Shown here piece after piece: positions 1 through 10,324 of a DNA stretch of 64,000 nt. Source of the stretch: Ophiocordyceps camponoti-saundersi (nom. inval.). Its lineage: Eukaryota; Ascomycota; Sordariomycetes; Hypocreales; Ophiocordycipitaceae. The first letter of the stretch is position 1. Each line of letters opens with the position of its first letter. Under the pieces are notes generated by a model. The model saw nothing but the letters and a program-made list of their open reading frames with translations, did no database searches and was not told the origin of the DNA. Position numbers and translations under genes: made by a program. The DNA lies in assembly GCA_003339415.1 (NCBI GenBank), contig PDHQ01000058.1, positions 105,890-169,889 of the forward strand. Direction: 5' to 3'.

Positions 1-110
1 GAGTACATACTACTGACTAGATTAAGCCTACCCCTGACGCCGAGGTCACTCTCAATCACACAGAAAAAAAACAGCTGCGGTTCCCCCTTTTCACCTCTCA
101 GCTGGGTCTC

Positions 111-1501
111 CTAAAAGCCAGGGATGATGGTATCGCCCTGAAGCACCTGATCCCTTGCGCTGCTCATGAAACCATTTGCAAAAGCGTCGAGCAGAGGCTG
201 ATCAGGAGAGAAGAAGGAAGAAAGAGGCAGCGGCAGTGCCTTTGTGCATTCCTGCAACTCGTTGATGTTGTCAACGCCAAGAAGACTGAGCCGAATATAA
301 GCCCGGGCGTAGGCCTTTTTTGTAGTTATTCCCCGTCAGTAAAAAGAGAACTCCATGCTGTTGTTTTTGTTGTTTCTTTGAACTGGGATGGCAATTTACT
401 CACCACGTTCCACGGGATTTGGCCGGTGATGAGTCCGGAGAAGAGGTTCCACGTGCCCCTGGTGCGCGGGTCTCTCGAAAGGCTGACGTCGCTGGGGAGC
501 TTGACGACACGTCGGGGAGTAAAAGGTCCCCTGACTTGGCCGTAGAACTTGACGTCCCACACGCCGGGCGAGCTGTCGAGCGGGTCGCCGGCGCGGCTGG
601 TGTCGAAGAAGAACTGCTGGGCCGTGGTGTGGGCGCCGACGAGGGCCACCAGCTCGTCCGGGCTGATGGTCTTGTCGAGGAAGAGGGCGATGAGCTTGTC
701 GGCGTTGTCCGTCGGTTCGGGCAAGAGGCCGTCTGGGTTCGGCTCCGAGCTGTCTTTGCGGCCGACAAAGGTCCGTACTCGGGGTCCGAGAGGACAGACG
801 ACCGTTGCCACGTTGGCTAGGTAGACATGACAAGGGGGTGTTAGCTCCTTTACTCGTGGAGGACTTCCCCCTTTCTTTCTCTCTCTCTCTCTGTCTCTCT
901 CTCTCTCTCTCCCCCCATGGTCTCGTTCAGGGGTAAACGTACCCGCAAACTGAATCAGATCGGCCATGCTGATGCCGTATTGCTTAAACTCATCGTACCA
1001 GACCTGAATACGGTCACAACCGCTCTCGAGGCCCCTATGAATCTCACGAGTATAGCATTCACGAGCCAAGATGATGGAGCCATCTGCGCCACCTCCAAGG
1101 CCATTGCTCTTGGACCAGGTGCCAGCATCATGGAAGCCGATGCGGACGCACTGACGAGCGAGGTTGTTGCAGCGGCCGGCACTACCAATCATTTCACGCC
1201 TCATGACGTCGGCGATGTGCTTCCAGATGCAGCACGTGTCCGCACGGCACTCAGCCGAATCTCTGGCCGGCGGGAAGACGTAAGTGTTGAGTAGCTCCTC
1301 TGGGAACCCGCGTCCAGTGAGGAGGTCCCTGATTTCGGAGCCCGTGTGAGTGAGTCTATCGCTCGGGAGCGTCCTAAGGTCTCCCAGCAATTCGTCCGTT
1401 CCCAGTAGGGCCAGCTCGGCGGCTCGGGCCTTGAGATCTTGGAAGCCGGGGAAGCCATTGACCAGCCCGGCGGCCAGAACCACGAGGCTTGCGGTTCTCA
1501 T
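111..1501 (-). CDS. Secreted class II haem peroxidase (ligninase-type)
   Basis: Predicted secreted fungal class II peroxidase that would use H2O2 to oxidise aromatic or phenolic substrates outside the cell. Three exons on the minus strand: 1501-943, 816-404 and 314-111, giving 391 residues. Residues 1 to about 17 form a signal peptide. The distal haem pocket is visible as R120-x2-F-H124-D, followed by a GLGGGADGS stretch that fits the distal calcium site, and the proximal ligand is H249 in VGAHTT. The N-terminal part is Cys-rich as expected. Intron 1 (126 bases) is in frame and contains a CT microsatellite; without splicing it would insert an Arg-Glu repeat into the haem domain. Intron 2 has donor GTGAGT and branch site TACTGAC; splicing restores the conserved AYIRLSLLGVD segment and a tail ending at the stop at 111. 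Substrate class (lignin, Mn or generic) cannot be decided. The family is well supported; exon 3 is inferred from splice sites and conservation. Confidence 0.88.
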
Positions 1502-2675
1502 GGCTGAGAGTTGGTAAAAGAGAGGATTTTGATGGGAATGAAAGGTGACTGATCAAAAAAAAACGAGTGTGTAGTTTGTATAGGGGTCTCGAACGGACAG
1601 GAAAAAGAAGCGAGCGAGCCATGGGAATTTATATTGGGATCCATCTATTGTAGAGATAGTTTTGATCTGTATCCTGGGGTGTATGGAGGCCATTTCTTCT
1701 TCGTCTCTCCTCTTCTTGTGTAGCCTTCCCCCCCTTTGGGCCCTATGTGATGATGAGAAGTAGAAAGAAAGGAGTCATCTTCCTGAGGCTGACGAATTCG
1801 ACAGATGCGATTCGATGACCAGACGGCACAGCCTCTGCCAGGGCATGATCAATCACGGCTTGGCGATTGGCTCTCTCCTGAGATGGTCCCTGCCTCGTTT
1901 CCAGTATTTCTCTGTATGTGAAGATTGCCATTGTTCGACATGTTGGAAGGGTCTGAGACATTGTGAGACTTGAGAACAAGAGGTGCATGCTGTTGGACGG
2001 CATTGACACGGCTGGTTTAACCGTCACCAATGAGAGTCTTTGGCCGCAAGGTGAGGAATCTCGTGAATGTTCTCCCCCCTGTGATGTAAAAGGCTACAGG
2101 TGAAGGATGTTGGCTTCAGGGACAACTAAGCCTCAGCAAGGTGAGTGAGTCTATACTTTGTTCTGGGGGCCAAGATCTTTACCGTCTTCGATCAATTGCT
2201 ATGAATAGACATATTGCTTCTCACGATCCCTCTCACGATCCCGGAGCGGCTGCTCTTATGACCTGTCTTACGAGGTGATGCGTGGGAGGCCTTAATTTGG
2301 GGGATGCAGATGTTGATGAGGGTGAAGTGATGTGATGACTTTAGCTGGAGCAAAACTACCCCAAGCTCTGTCTGAGACGGGCAACCCGATGGATCTGCAG
2401 CGGACGGGTGGCCCTTGTCTTGACTGTATGTAAAAGGGGGGATGGTTTTTATGCTGGGGATGAAGACGATCGATGCCTAACCCTGGAGACCCTAGTGACC
2501 CTAGTAGGGAGTGATCCGGTCAGCCCCGCACTGTGATTGGCTACCTACTACTCCGTACCTTAGCCCGGGGCACTCCACTCCGTCGTAAGCTCCGACTCCG
2601 GCTCCTCACCCTAATCGGCACCACCTCTACCTTCGGCATTTCCTCACCGAGCTCAACCAACCCTCCCGAAAAAAA
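1502..2675. other. Intergenic, divergent promoter region
   Basis: Region between the divergent peroxidase and Nudix genes. I see no convincing coding sequence; the 95-codon minus-strand open frame at 1743-2030 has no recognisable domain or typical codon use. The last 150 bases before 2676 are C-rich and pyrimidine-rich, as in a fungal 5' leader. Confidence 0.5.
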
Positions 2676-3251
2676 ATGACCAACTCTTCTCCCCCCTTCA
2701 CCGTCGACGACATCCAATCCCTCACCGACTGCACCGTCCCCAGCCAAGCCTGGCTCTCCAACAACAGCGAAAAACTAAGCGAGCATCCACCCATCTCCGG
2801 CCTCGCCACCAGCATCATAGTCTTCAACCCCGCCGGCCGCGTCCTCGTCATCCAGCGCGCAAGCAACGACTCCATGCCCAACCTCTGGGAAGCCCCCGGC
2901 GGCGCGGTAGACGAAGAAGACGCCTCGATTCTGGAAGCGGCGGCGCGCGAGCTGCGTGAAGAGTCGGGCCTCGTCGTCTCTCGCTTCCGTCGGCTCGTTT
3001 CCACCTTTGACGTCTTTCACAACCGGAATCGCTCAAGGGCCTTTGTCCGTTTGGCTTTTCTGGTGGACGTCGAGTCTTGTGATTCTGTTCGGCTTGATCC
3101 GGATGAGCATCAGGCTTTTGCTTGGGCTACTGAGGATGACGTTCGGTGTCAGACGTTGGATGGCCTTCCCATGCCCATTACCGCTGACGCGATGCGCCAT
3201 CTCCTTCTCGAGTCTTTTCGTTCACGGAGAGAACTGGAAGCGGGCTCGTGA
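2676..3251 (+). CDS. Nudix hydrolase
   Basis: Single-exon 191-residue Nudix-superfamily protein; members hydrolyse nucleoside diphosphates linked to another moiety. The Nudix core runs from about residue 44 (ATSIIVFNPAGRVLVIQR) through APGGAVDEEDASILEAAA to the metal-binding REUxEExGU signature at residues 91-99 (RELREESGL). The spacer between the first Gly-Gly and this signature is about two residues longer than in the canonical box; I recall this form from fungal Nudix proteins. The remaining fold (FVRLAFLVDVES, EHQAFAWATEDDV) is intact. The ATG at 2676 follows a run of A's, a usual fungal start context. It is convergent with the repeat-protein gene downstream. Substrate cannot be predicted. 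Confidence 0.85.
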   Translation: MTNSSPPFTVDDIQSLTDCTVPSQAWLSNNSEKLSEHPPISGLATSIIVFNPAGRVLVIQRASNDSMPNLWEAPGGAVDEEDASILEAAARELREESGLVVSRFRRLVSTFDVFHNRNRSRAFVRLAFLVDVESCDSVRLDPDEHQAFAWATEDDVRCQTLDGLPMPITADAMRHLLLESFRSRRELEAGS

Positions 3252-3381
3252 CTTTGGAAGTATTATTACTATGCTAAGTATCCTCAAACCTGTTTTCCCC
3301 CCTTTCTTTTCCGCCTAGCTACCCTCGTCTGTATGGCATCTCACATGAAAAAACAACATAAGAAACGAACGACGACATCCC

Positions 3382-4458
3382 TTAGTTCATCTTGGCGCCT
3401 GGGTTGTTGATGATGGCATCTGTGGTCAGCTTATTGGTCGACGTGCTTCTCTCATTGCCGTCCTTCGTGTCCTTGTTGTCGGCAGAAGCGCCATTCTTTC
3501 CCGATGCCTCAGTTCCCTTGGCGTCGGCCGAAGTGCCATTCTCTCCCACCGCCTCGGCGCCCTTGGCATCGGCAGAAGTGCCTTTCTCTCCCGTCGCCTC
3601 GGCGCCCTTGGTATCGGCGGACGCGCCACTGTCAGCCGTCGAAGCGGCCTGATCATCGGTGGCCGCCTTCTTCCCAGCACCATTCTTGCTCTGGTCATTT
3701 GCCGCGCCCTTGTCGATGCTTTTCTGGGCGAACTGGTTGACTCCCGGGAACAGCAGGTCGTCGGCAGATTCGCTGTTATCGTCAGACATCTTGTTCAGTT
3801 CGAGCCCGTCGACATCCTTGGATGAGCTCTTGGCCTGGGTCGACTTGCCGGCCGTGGAGTTTTCACCTTTGACTTGTTTCGCGAGCTGGCCCTCGGGTCT
3901 GTGCTGGCCGAAGACGAGTCTCGTGGTGCCGTGTTGCTGCTCAGAGCCCTGCGAGTTTTCCTTGTCGCTTGAGCCTTTCGCGCTCTCCTTTTCCGTCGCC
4001 GTATCGGAGCTCTCCTTTTTCGTAGAGGACTTGGGAGCCTGCTTTTCCTCTGTACCTTTGGACTCCTCCTTGTCGGCGGAAGTCTTGGAGCTCTCTTTCT
4101 CGGCCGAAGTCTTGGAGCCCTCTTTCTCGGCGGAAGTCTTGGAGCTCTCTTTCTCGGCCGAGGTCTTGGAGCTCTCTTTCTTCGCAGAGGACTTGGGACC
4201 CTGCTTTCCCGCCGACACTTTCTTGCTCTCTTTTCCCTTGGATGCCTTTGGGCTGGCGAAGCCTAGTAAACCTTTCAAGTTCATGTGCCAGACAGAAGAA
4301 TCTGCACCCTGAGCCGCGGTCATGGCTCGCTTCGACGGACCGCCGGCGAAGCCCAGGTCTCTCTTCCGGGCCGCGTTCCCGCTATAAGCATGTGTCGGAG
4401 CGGCCAGAACGCCTCCGGAGAAGCAGACGGCAACGGCGGTCATGGCGAGAAACTTCAT
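3382..4458 (-). CDS. Secreted Lys/Ser/Ala-rich tandem-repeat protein
   Basis: Single-exon protein of 358 residues if started at the ATG at 4458, which places a clean signal peptide at the N-terminus (MKFLAMTAVAVCFSGGVLAA). The frame is open a further 22 codons upstream, but that start would bury the signal sequence. The mature protein is low complexity and hydrophilic. It has a first block of 9-10-residue repeats around KTSAEKESS (about residues 95-150) and a second block of 16-17-residue repeats around GTSADAKGAEA-GENG in the C-terminal third. No enzyme domain is visible. It could be a cell-wall or extracellular matrix protein or an effector-like secreted protein; this is inference from signal peptide and repeats only. 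I do not recognise a family. Confidence 0.75.
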   Translation of the reverse strand: MKFLAMTAVAVCFSGGVLAAPTHAYSGNAARKRDLGFAGGPSKRAMTAAQGADSSVWHMNLKGLLGFASPKASKGKESKKVSAGKQGPKSSAKKESSKTSAEKESSKTSAEKEGSKTSAEKESSKTSADKEESKGTEEKQAPKSSTKKESSDTATEKESAKGSSDKENSQGSEQQHGTTRLVFGQHRPEGQLAKQVKGENSTAGKSTQAKSSSKDVDGLELNKMSDDNSESADDLLFPGVNQFAQKSIDKGAANDQSKNGAGKKAATDDQAASTADSGASADTKGAEATGEKGTSADAKGAEAVGENGTSADAKGTEASGKNGASADNKDTKDGNERSTSTNKLTTDAIINNPGAKMN

Positions 4459-5198
4459 TTTGCAAGCAATTAAATTGGATCGACTCTGCTGTTGGGCTGG
4501 GAGCGAGAGTAGATCGATTGACAAGAGATTATCCGATGATGATGATGATGATGATGATTGATAGCCTACGCAGGGCAGCGGAGCTCGTCTGGTATTTATA
4601 CACCGGAATAGTCACCAGCTCCACTGTCACGCATCTACGCGGTAGCAGCGGCGAAGAAAAGGATAACAAAAGCATGCTTTGAAGCGCAGAAATGGAGGCG
4701 TCGACGGCAGAGGAGGCCTAACAATCGACCACACTGAGGCTTCGTCCCTAAACATGCCGGATAGCGTTCCAGCATGAGCCCAACGTATTGCAGAAATGGC
4801 ATCATTTCCCCTTCATCATGTTGATCTTTCTCAACTGTGTCAAGGCAGAGAAATACACACCAGCCTCGTCGAAGATGCAGGGCTGTTTGTTGACGGTGGC
4901 AACGCCGACGTTATTGTTGGTTGCCAAATTACCGTCGAGCCGGTTTCGCCGCCACATTCTTCTCTGGAGAACAAGGCTTACAAGAAGAGGTGTGCATAGT
5001 ATGGATGGGCAACTATGACAAGATTATCCCACATGATTTCCAAGGCGCTCTACGGACGAGGGGGGAGACAAAGGAGGTTGCATTCATTGCAGGCTCGGTA
5101 ATCTGGTGGCTCAGGGGGCTTGGTGGTGGTGATGAGGTCAGTGGCGGGCTGTTGTTGAACAAGGGTCTTTCCATTGCTTTCCATCACGTGGGGGTCCA
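4459..5198. other. Intergenic, promoter side of repeat-protein gene
   Basis: No gene seen. Contains a GAT/ATG trinucleotide run near 4533-4560 in the leader of the secreted repeat-protein gene. Open frames at 4788-5018 and 4921-5343 look like chance: no domain, and the second runs into the minisatellite. Confidence 0.5.
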
Positions 5199-5641
5199 GG
5201 GACTGGCGAGACGGGGGGTTTGGATGGAGGAAGCAGCCTTGTCATGGCAAGGGGGGGGGGGGGGGTTAGGCACTGACAAGATGGGGAAACCAGTCTCGCT
5301 ACCTACGATCCCCTCTCTTGAAGAAGTAGCCTTCCCATTATGACGGGGCAGGGACTCATGAGATAGGGAGTTTAGATATAAGAAGCAGCCTTGTCGCGAT
5401 AAGGAGGTTAGGGACTGACAAGATGGGGAAACCAGTCTCTCCTACGATTCCCCCCCTTTTCAAGGAGCAGCCTCCTCATGGTAAGGAGGGTTAAATGGAC
5501 TGGCGAGATGAGAATTCGGTAACGGGCTGTTGATGGAGGAGGAGTCTTCTCATGATAAAGGGGAAGAGGGGTTTAAGAGACGGACGAGATGGGATGGGAG
5601 TTCTGTAGTAGGCTCTTGATGAAGAAGGAGTCTTCTCATGA
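5199..5641. repeat. Diverged minisatellite, units of about 65-85 bases
   Basis: About six degenerate direct copies are readable by eye. Each begins near GACTGACAAGATGGGG or GACTGGCGAGATG and ends near AGCAGCCTTGTCATGG followed by an AAGGAGGGTTA-like purine stretch. Copies begin near 5199, 5270, 5348, 5411, 5498 and 5579. One copy carries a G run near 5250. Divergence is by substitutions and small indels, so the array is old. No coding function. Confidence 0.7.
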
Positions 5642-6018
5642 CCACTCTCTCACTCACCTTCTTTCTTACACACTTTCTTGGTATCAGTCTTTGCTCTCTC
5701 AGTCTTCGCTCTCAGTCTTTGCTACCAGTCAGTCATCAAGACCAGTCATCAAGACCAGTCCTTTGACATCGTCCTCTGTGCATCCTTTCTCTTTCATCCT
5801 TTTGCCTCTCTCTCGACGCCCGTCTTTGAGGCTCGAGTTTTTCTTCCTTTGCCCCCGCGCTGCAGCATCGCATCTCTCGCCCTCGTCCACGTCGAGTCAT
5901 TTATGCGTCTCACTCTTCACGGCTGTCTTCTCTCTCGACGCCTGTCCTTTGTGTCTTGACGTTTGTCTTGTTTGATCGCTCTCGACGACCGTTCCTGTCT
6001 CTTGACGCTCATCAAACA

Positions 6019-6876
6019 ATGGCTGGCATGTACCGCGGCCTGATTCTCGGCTACGGAACAAGAGAGGAAGCCGAACGAGGCGATCAATTCCGACGTCTCC
6101 GTCGCGGCAATGTCCTTTCGTCCAAGGCGATCAAGCAGAAGCGCAACACGGAAGCCGAGGCCTGGCGATGGCAGGTGGACGAGTACTTCAATGCGATAAC
6201 CGGAGCCGATCCGTACCTGACGCAGGAGATGGAGGGACGGATGAGGATGTTGGGAGAACCGGAATCAGATGCCGAAACGACGTGCTCATGCCATCGTCAT
6301 CACCATCACTGCCACCACCACGGGGATCATCACCATCCGCATCATCATCGGCGTCCTTTTTCCCGGTACGGTCCCCATCACCACTCGGTCAACTGTCTGC
6401 CGTCGACGGGCAGCAAGATCGACTGCAAACGAGTCGGTCTTCCGACAATGTGTCCCAAGGGGTTCAGGACAGTGGAGGCCTTGAAGAGGCAGCTAGCAGC
6501 TCGTCGGCCAAGCGGCGGCTCAGAAGAACGCCACTGCGACAAGTACCGCCACGACGGCCGCGACCACCACGGTCAATGCCATCACGGGGCGAGCAACCGG
6601 AGCGGGCTCTGCCACTCCGGGCCTCCGTCGAATGTCGGCTGTCGGGCCGGTCCGCCGCCTGAAGACGGGTGGGATGAGAAGTTGAGGCGGAAGATGAGGA
6701 GGGAGAAGAGGAGGGAGGAGGAGAAGAGGGGGAGGAGGGAGGAGAGGGAACGGAGGAGGGAGGAGAGGAGGAGGGAGAGGGAGGTCGAGAGGGAGGCGAG
6801 GGCCCGGGGCCTCCACCCCGTTCGACAAGAGACGGGGAAGTGGTCGGGCTGGCAGTATCGCTTCATGAACTGGTGA
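6019..6876 (+). CDS. Hypothetical His/Cys-rich protein with charged C-terminus
   Basis: Single-exon 285-residue protein starting at the ATG at 6019 (context ACAATGGC). Residues 1 to about 85 are an ordinary globular-looking segment rich in Arg and Glu. Residues about 92-120 are extremely His-rich with interspersed Cys, and a second HxxxH/Cys-containing segment follows near residues 172-205. The last 80 residues begin with an Arg/Glu helix (repeated RREEKRRE) likely to be a charged single helix, and end in WSGWQYRFMNW. His and Cys clusters suggest metal binding, but that is inference. A second frame is also open over 6168-6662 (Ser/Pro-rich), but the chosen frame has the C/G-rich third positions seen in neighbouring genes. 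No family recognised. Confidence 0.6.
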   Translation: MAGMYRGLILGYGTREEAERGDQFRRLRRGNVLSSKAIKQKRNTEAEAWRWQVDEYFNAITGADPYLTQEMEGRMRMLGEPESDAETTCSCHRHHHHCHHHGDHHHPHHHRRPFSRYGPHHHSVNCLPSTGSKIDCKRVGLPTMCPKGFRTVEALKRQLAARRPSGGSEERHCDKYRHDGRDHHGQCHHGASNRSGLCHSGPPSNVGCRAGPPPEDGWDEKLRRKMRREKRREEEKRGRREERERRREERRREREVEREARARGLHPVRQETGKWSGWQYRFMNW

Positions 6877-7511
6877 AGCTGAATACTGCCAGATTCGAAG
6901 CTGGTGACGCGGGTGGCTTCTCCGATTCCTACGTTTCTTTCGAGCAGTATTACAGCTGCAATTCTATTTGCATGCCTTGTTTTCGACGAAGTGGTTTCCC
7001 CCTTGTCGCTTGCCGCGATAGATCTACCTTGCCTACCACTACAGCGACGTGAGAAAGACGAAGAAGACAAGGATGGCCGATTTCAACGAAGAAGTGAAAT
7101 TACTAGATGGTACAGAGCGCGGATGGGCGACAGTCTTTTTTCTTTCCTTTCTGGAAAGCACCCCCCTTTTTTATGCCTGTGTGTGTCTATGCCGAGCCTC
7201 TAATATTGGAGCTCATCCGCCGTCCCGAGTAGGGGGGGACAGTCATGGACGGCTGGTAAGGGTAGCGAAACCCGGGCAACCTCATATAGCGATGTTGAAG
7301 AAGAAGTAGGATGAAGTGAGATGAACGGTTTGCAAAAAAAAAAAAGGAAATGAAAAAAAAGACACGATGGGAAGGGGGATGAGATGGTAAAGGAGTTAAG
7401 ATGCTTGTCGGCAGGGAAAATAAGGAAAGAAAAGAAGAATGGTAAAGACATCGAATGAAGAAGAAAGAAGAAGAAAAAAAGGTCGAAGAGGATGGGAAAA
7501 AAAGGGGAGGT
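6877..7511. other. Convergent intergenic region
   Basis: Tail-to-tail spacer between the His/Cys-rich gene (+) and the coiled-coil gene (-). A-rich runs near 7334-7360 and 7470-7505 may belong to 3' untranslated regions. No gene seen. Confidence 0.5.
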
Positions 7512-9653
7512 TCAACCTTCAGTCGTGACAGCCCCATCGCTATCCCTAGGACGACGCTCGCGGCGACCGAGGACGCCATCAGATGCAGCTCGCGTCATGC
7601 GCGGCGTGCCAGGTCGTGACGAATTGCTCGAGCCCACGGCGGACAGGGTACCGCCGTCGTGATTTGCACCATGATAACGACCGCCACCACGCCTACCACC
7701 ACCGCCGCCGCCAACGTGGTCACCGTGACGAGCCGAGCGGACGGTGTCGTCGCGCCACCAGTAGTAGAGGACGTCACGCTGCCATCGCCAGGTGTCTCGG
7801 ATGCGGAGGGATCGGCTGGAGACGAATGTTGAGTGGAGGAGGGTGACGGCGAGGGCTGACTGGCGTAACTGTTGCAGCAGCCAGCGGCTGACGAGGTCGC
7901 CGCCAGCGGTGACAGCAGCGGCGCCTTGGTCGTCTCCTCGCATGAGGCTTTCGATGGCGTACTCCTTTGCCGTCAGCCGTTGCCTCTCCCTCTTTTCCGG
8001 ATGGTGGTCCGGCAGACGGGTGGCGGCGCGAAAGGCCTGCAACGCCGTCAGAGGCTGGGGCGAACCGAGGACGTGGTCAGGCTGGGAGAGGAGCTCGGGG
8101 AAGCTGGCGTGGGCGAGAGACTGGGGACGGCGGGAGAGGATGGATGCCGTGTCGTCGAGTTCGATGTCTTGGAACTTGGCGGCGCGGGGGCCGAGGGCGT
8201 AGGCCATGCCTACCGACATGTGTTTGCGCATCACCTTCTTGGCTTCGCATCGGGCCTTGAGCTGGTCGACTTCGTGCTCGAGCGTCGACACTTGCGTCTT
8301 GAGTCGCGTCTCTTCGGCGGGGAACTCGGCTAGAAAGTCCCGGGCCTCGGCCGTGGCCTTCTTCCCCGTCGAGGTGCCGACTTCGGACTCGTGACGGTAC
8401 TGCTCTTCGAGGTAAAGCAGCTCCTGATAGTCGTCCCTCGCGTTCTCGAGGTCGCCCATGGCCGACGTCAGGCGCGAGTAGAGCGGATGGACGTCCTCGA
8501 CGTCCTTGTGGGCCGAGATGCCCGTCAGTTCGTACGGTAGCTGCGGCTGCTTGGAGGAAAAGGAAGGGGAGCGACCGGAGCCGGCATCGGAGCCGGAGGC
8601 GGCCGGGTAACCGGAGGCGGGTTTGCGGCTGTTGTGGCCGGCGCCGAGCAGGGTGAAGAACCGAGTCTCGAGACGATTCAGCTCTTTCTCCTCTTCGTCC
8701 ATGGTCAGCTCCAGGGTCTCGTACTCGGACTCGAGGCAGCGATAGTCGTCGCGCAGGTCTTGCATGACGGCCATGCGGCTGTCCAGCGTCTGGGCCGAAG
8801 TCTGCAGCAGGCCGCGCTGGCTGACGAGCATCGGCCGGAGGATGCTCATGAGAGCGTTGTCGGCCTCGTCCTGTTGGCGACGGAGACATCGCAGCTCCTG
8901 GCGCTTCTTGGCCATGCAGCGCTTGACTTGGCCCAGCTTGTCACGGCGCTGCTTGAGCTGCTGCCACAGCATCTGAACCTGGGCTGACGAACCGCAGGAG
9001 ACGTCCGAAGCATCTTCGACGTCATCTGAGGAGAAGGGGGAGGAGGAAGAGGAAGGGGAGGAGGGGGACGAGGAGGAAGGGTGGGAAGAGGATTCGGCGA
9101 CCGGCAACAGCCTTCTTTTTCGCCGTCTTCTTCTCCTCCTGTTCTTCCTCCTCTCAGGGCTCCGCGATTGTTCGTACTTGTGAACCCAGGACGTGATGCG
9201 GGACGTGGCCAGAGTCCTGCTCCTCGGAGGCGGCGCCGACTGCGCCGGGAACTGAGGCGGGAAAAGCCGAGCGTTTCGGTAGGCGATGGGATCTTCTATC
9301 GACGAAGACGAGGAGCTCGACTCGGAGGAGCAGTTGGGACGAGAGAGTGACAAGGTGGTGGAAGAGGCCGAGACTGAATTGTTGGTCATGATCCGATGTT
9401 GTTGTTGATGATGATGATGATGATGATGAAGCAGGCCATTGCTGTAATTGTCTCTTCGCTTTTCTCCGCGATTCGGAGCCGGTGGGATTCGTAGTGGTAG
9501 CGGTAACGGTAGTGGTAGCGGGACCGGAGGAGGAGGAGGAGGAGGGGGCAGAGGGGGGGTGGCAGGAGGAGACGGAGACGACGGAGGGGGCGGCCCGTCC
9601 CGAGAACAGACTGGAGATGGAGATGATGACGAAGAGGCGGCAGCAGCCCTCAT
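7512..9653 (-). CDS. Large Ser/Pro-rich coiled-coil protein, function unknown
   Basis: Uninterrupted 713-codon minus-strand frame. The first 88 residues are low complexity (poly-Ser, poly-Pro, a His run) and an internal ATG at 9389 (MTNNSVSASS) is an equally reasonable start, giving 625 residues. Then comes a Ser-rich region with a basic stretch (RRRRRRRKRR) that could act as a nuclear signal. Two predicted coiled-coil regions rich in Leu/Glu/Gln/Arg follow, about residues 225-350 and 400-490. The C-terminal 200 residues include a compact Trp-rich segment (DTWRWQRDVLYYWWRDD) and a Gly/Arg-rich tail. I recognise no catalytic domain. The structured middle and codon use support a real gene; introns may have been missed in the low-complexity parts. 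Confidence 0.65.
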   Translation of the reverse strand: MRAAAASSSSSPSPVCSRDGPPPPSSPSPPATPPLPPPPPPPPVPLPLPLPLPLRIPPAPNRGEKRRDNYSNGLLHHHHHHHQQQHRIMTNNSVSASSTTLSLSRPNCSSESSSSSSSIEDPIAYRNARLFPPQFPAQSAPPPRSRTLATSRITSWVHKYEQSRSPERRKNRRRRRRRKRRLLPVAESSSHPSSSSPSSPSSSSSPFSSDDVEDASDVSCGSSAQVQMLWQQLKQRRDKLGQVKRCMAKKRQELRCLRRQQDEADNALMSILRPMLVSQRGLLQTSAQTLDSRMAVMQDLRDDYRCLESEYETLELTMDEEEKELNRLETRFFTLLGAGHNSRKPASGYPAASGSDAGSGRSPSFSSKQPQLPYELTGISAHKDVEDVHPLYSRLTSAMGDLENARDDYQELLYLEEQYRHESEVGTSTGKKATAEARDFLAEFPAEETRLKTQVSTLEHEVDQLKARCEAKKVMRKHMSVGMAYALGPRAAKFQDIELDDTASILSRRPQSLAHASFPELLSQPDHVLGSPQPLTALQAFRAATRLPDHHPEKRERQRLTAKEYAIESLMRGDDQGAAAVTAGGDLVSRWLLQQLRQSALAVTLLHSTFVSSRSLRIRDTWRWQRDVLYYWWRDDTVRSARHGDHVGGGGGGRRGGGRYHGANHDGGTLSAVGSSNSSRPGTPRMTRAASDGVLGRRERRPRDSDGAVTTEG

Positions 9654-9887
9654 GACGGCTGCCAGAAGGTCTGCGCATCGAGCCGAGCGATGAGCTGGAG
9701 GTGAGCTGAAGAGAGAGATAAGAGATGGAGAGAGTGAGTGAGTGAGTGAGTGAGAGAGAGAGAGTGTGTGTGCGTGTGTGATGCTGGAAAAAAGGTACGA
9801 TCCTTGCTTGTCCTCCCCCCCCCCAGATCACCGCTGCTGCTCGCTGTACCTAGGTAGACAGTCTAGGGTCGTACAACGCTGCCAGCC

Positions 9888-9934
<47 letters not shown>

Positions 9935-9975
9935 TCTCTCTCTCTTGCGCTCTCTCTCTTTCTCTCTCTCTCTCT
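9888..9975. repeat. Compound CT/CA microsatellite
   Basis: A CT array passes directly into about 16 CA units and back into CT and TCTC runs, in the divergent interval upstream of the coiled-coil gene. Confidence 0.85.
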
Positions 9976-10292
9976 TTTCGTAGCGACCCAACGGCTGACC
10001 ACCTGACCATAGGTACCTGTAGGTGGGTGGGTGCTTGACGTGGTGGACAGTGTAAGAGACACACCGTGTGTGTGACAGTATGTGTTCAGACTAATAAGAC
10101 TTTTGTTTCTTTTATTTTTGTTTCTTTTCTTTTTCTACTAAGAACTTTGCTTGTTTTTTTTATGTGTGATTTTATCCGTATGTCGCTGTACGTTTCTGGT
10201 TATGATGATGACGATGATGATGATGGGGATGAGGAGGAGGAGGAGAAGGAGAAGGAAGAGGGGGGGGGGAAGAGGGGGAGGGGAGGAGTGGG

Positions 10293-10324
<32 letters not shown>

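Noticed and set aside
5199..5641. CRISPR-like array
   Set aside because: Units are degenerate, of uneven length and without constant-length spacers; also not expected in a fungus.
7872..8333. Plus-strand open frames opposite the coiled-coil gene
   Set aside because: Shadows created by biased codon use of the minus-strand gene.
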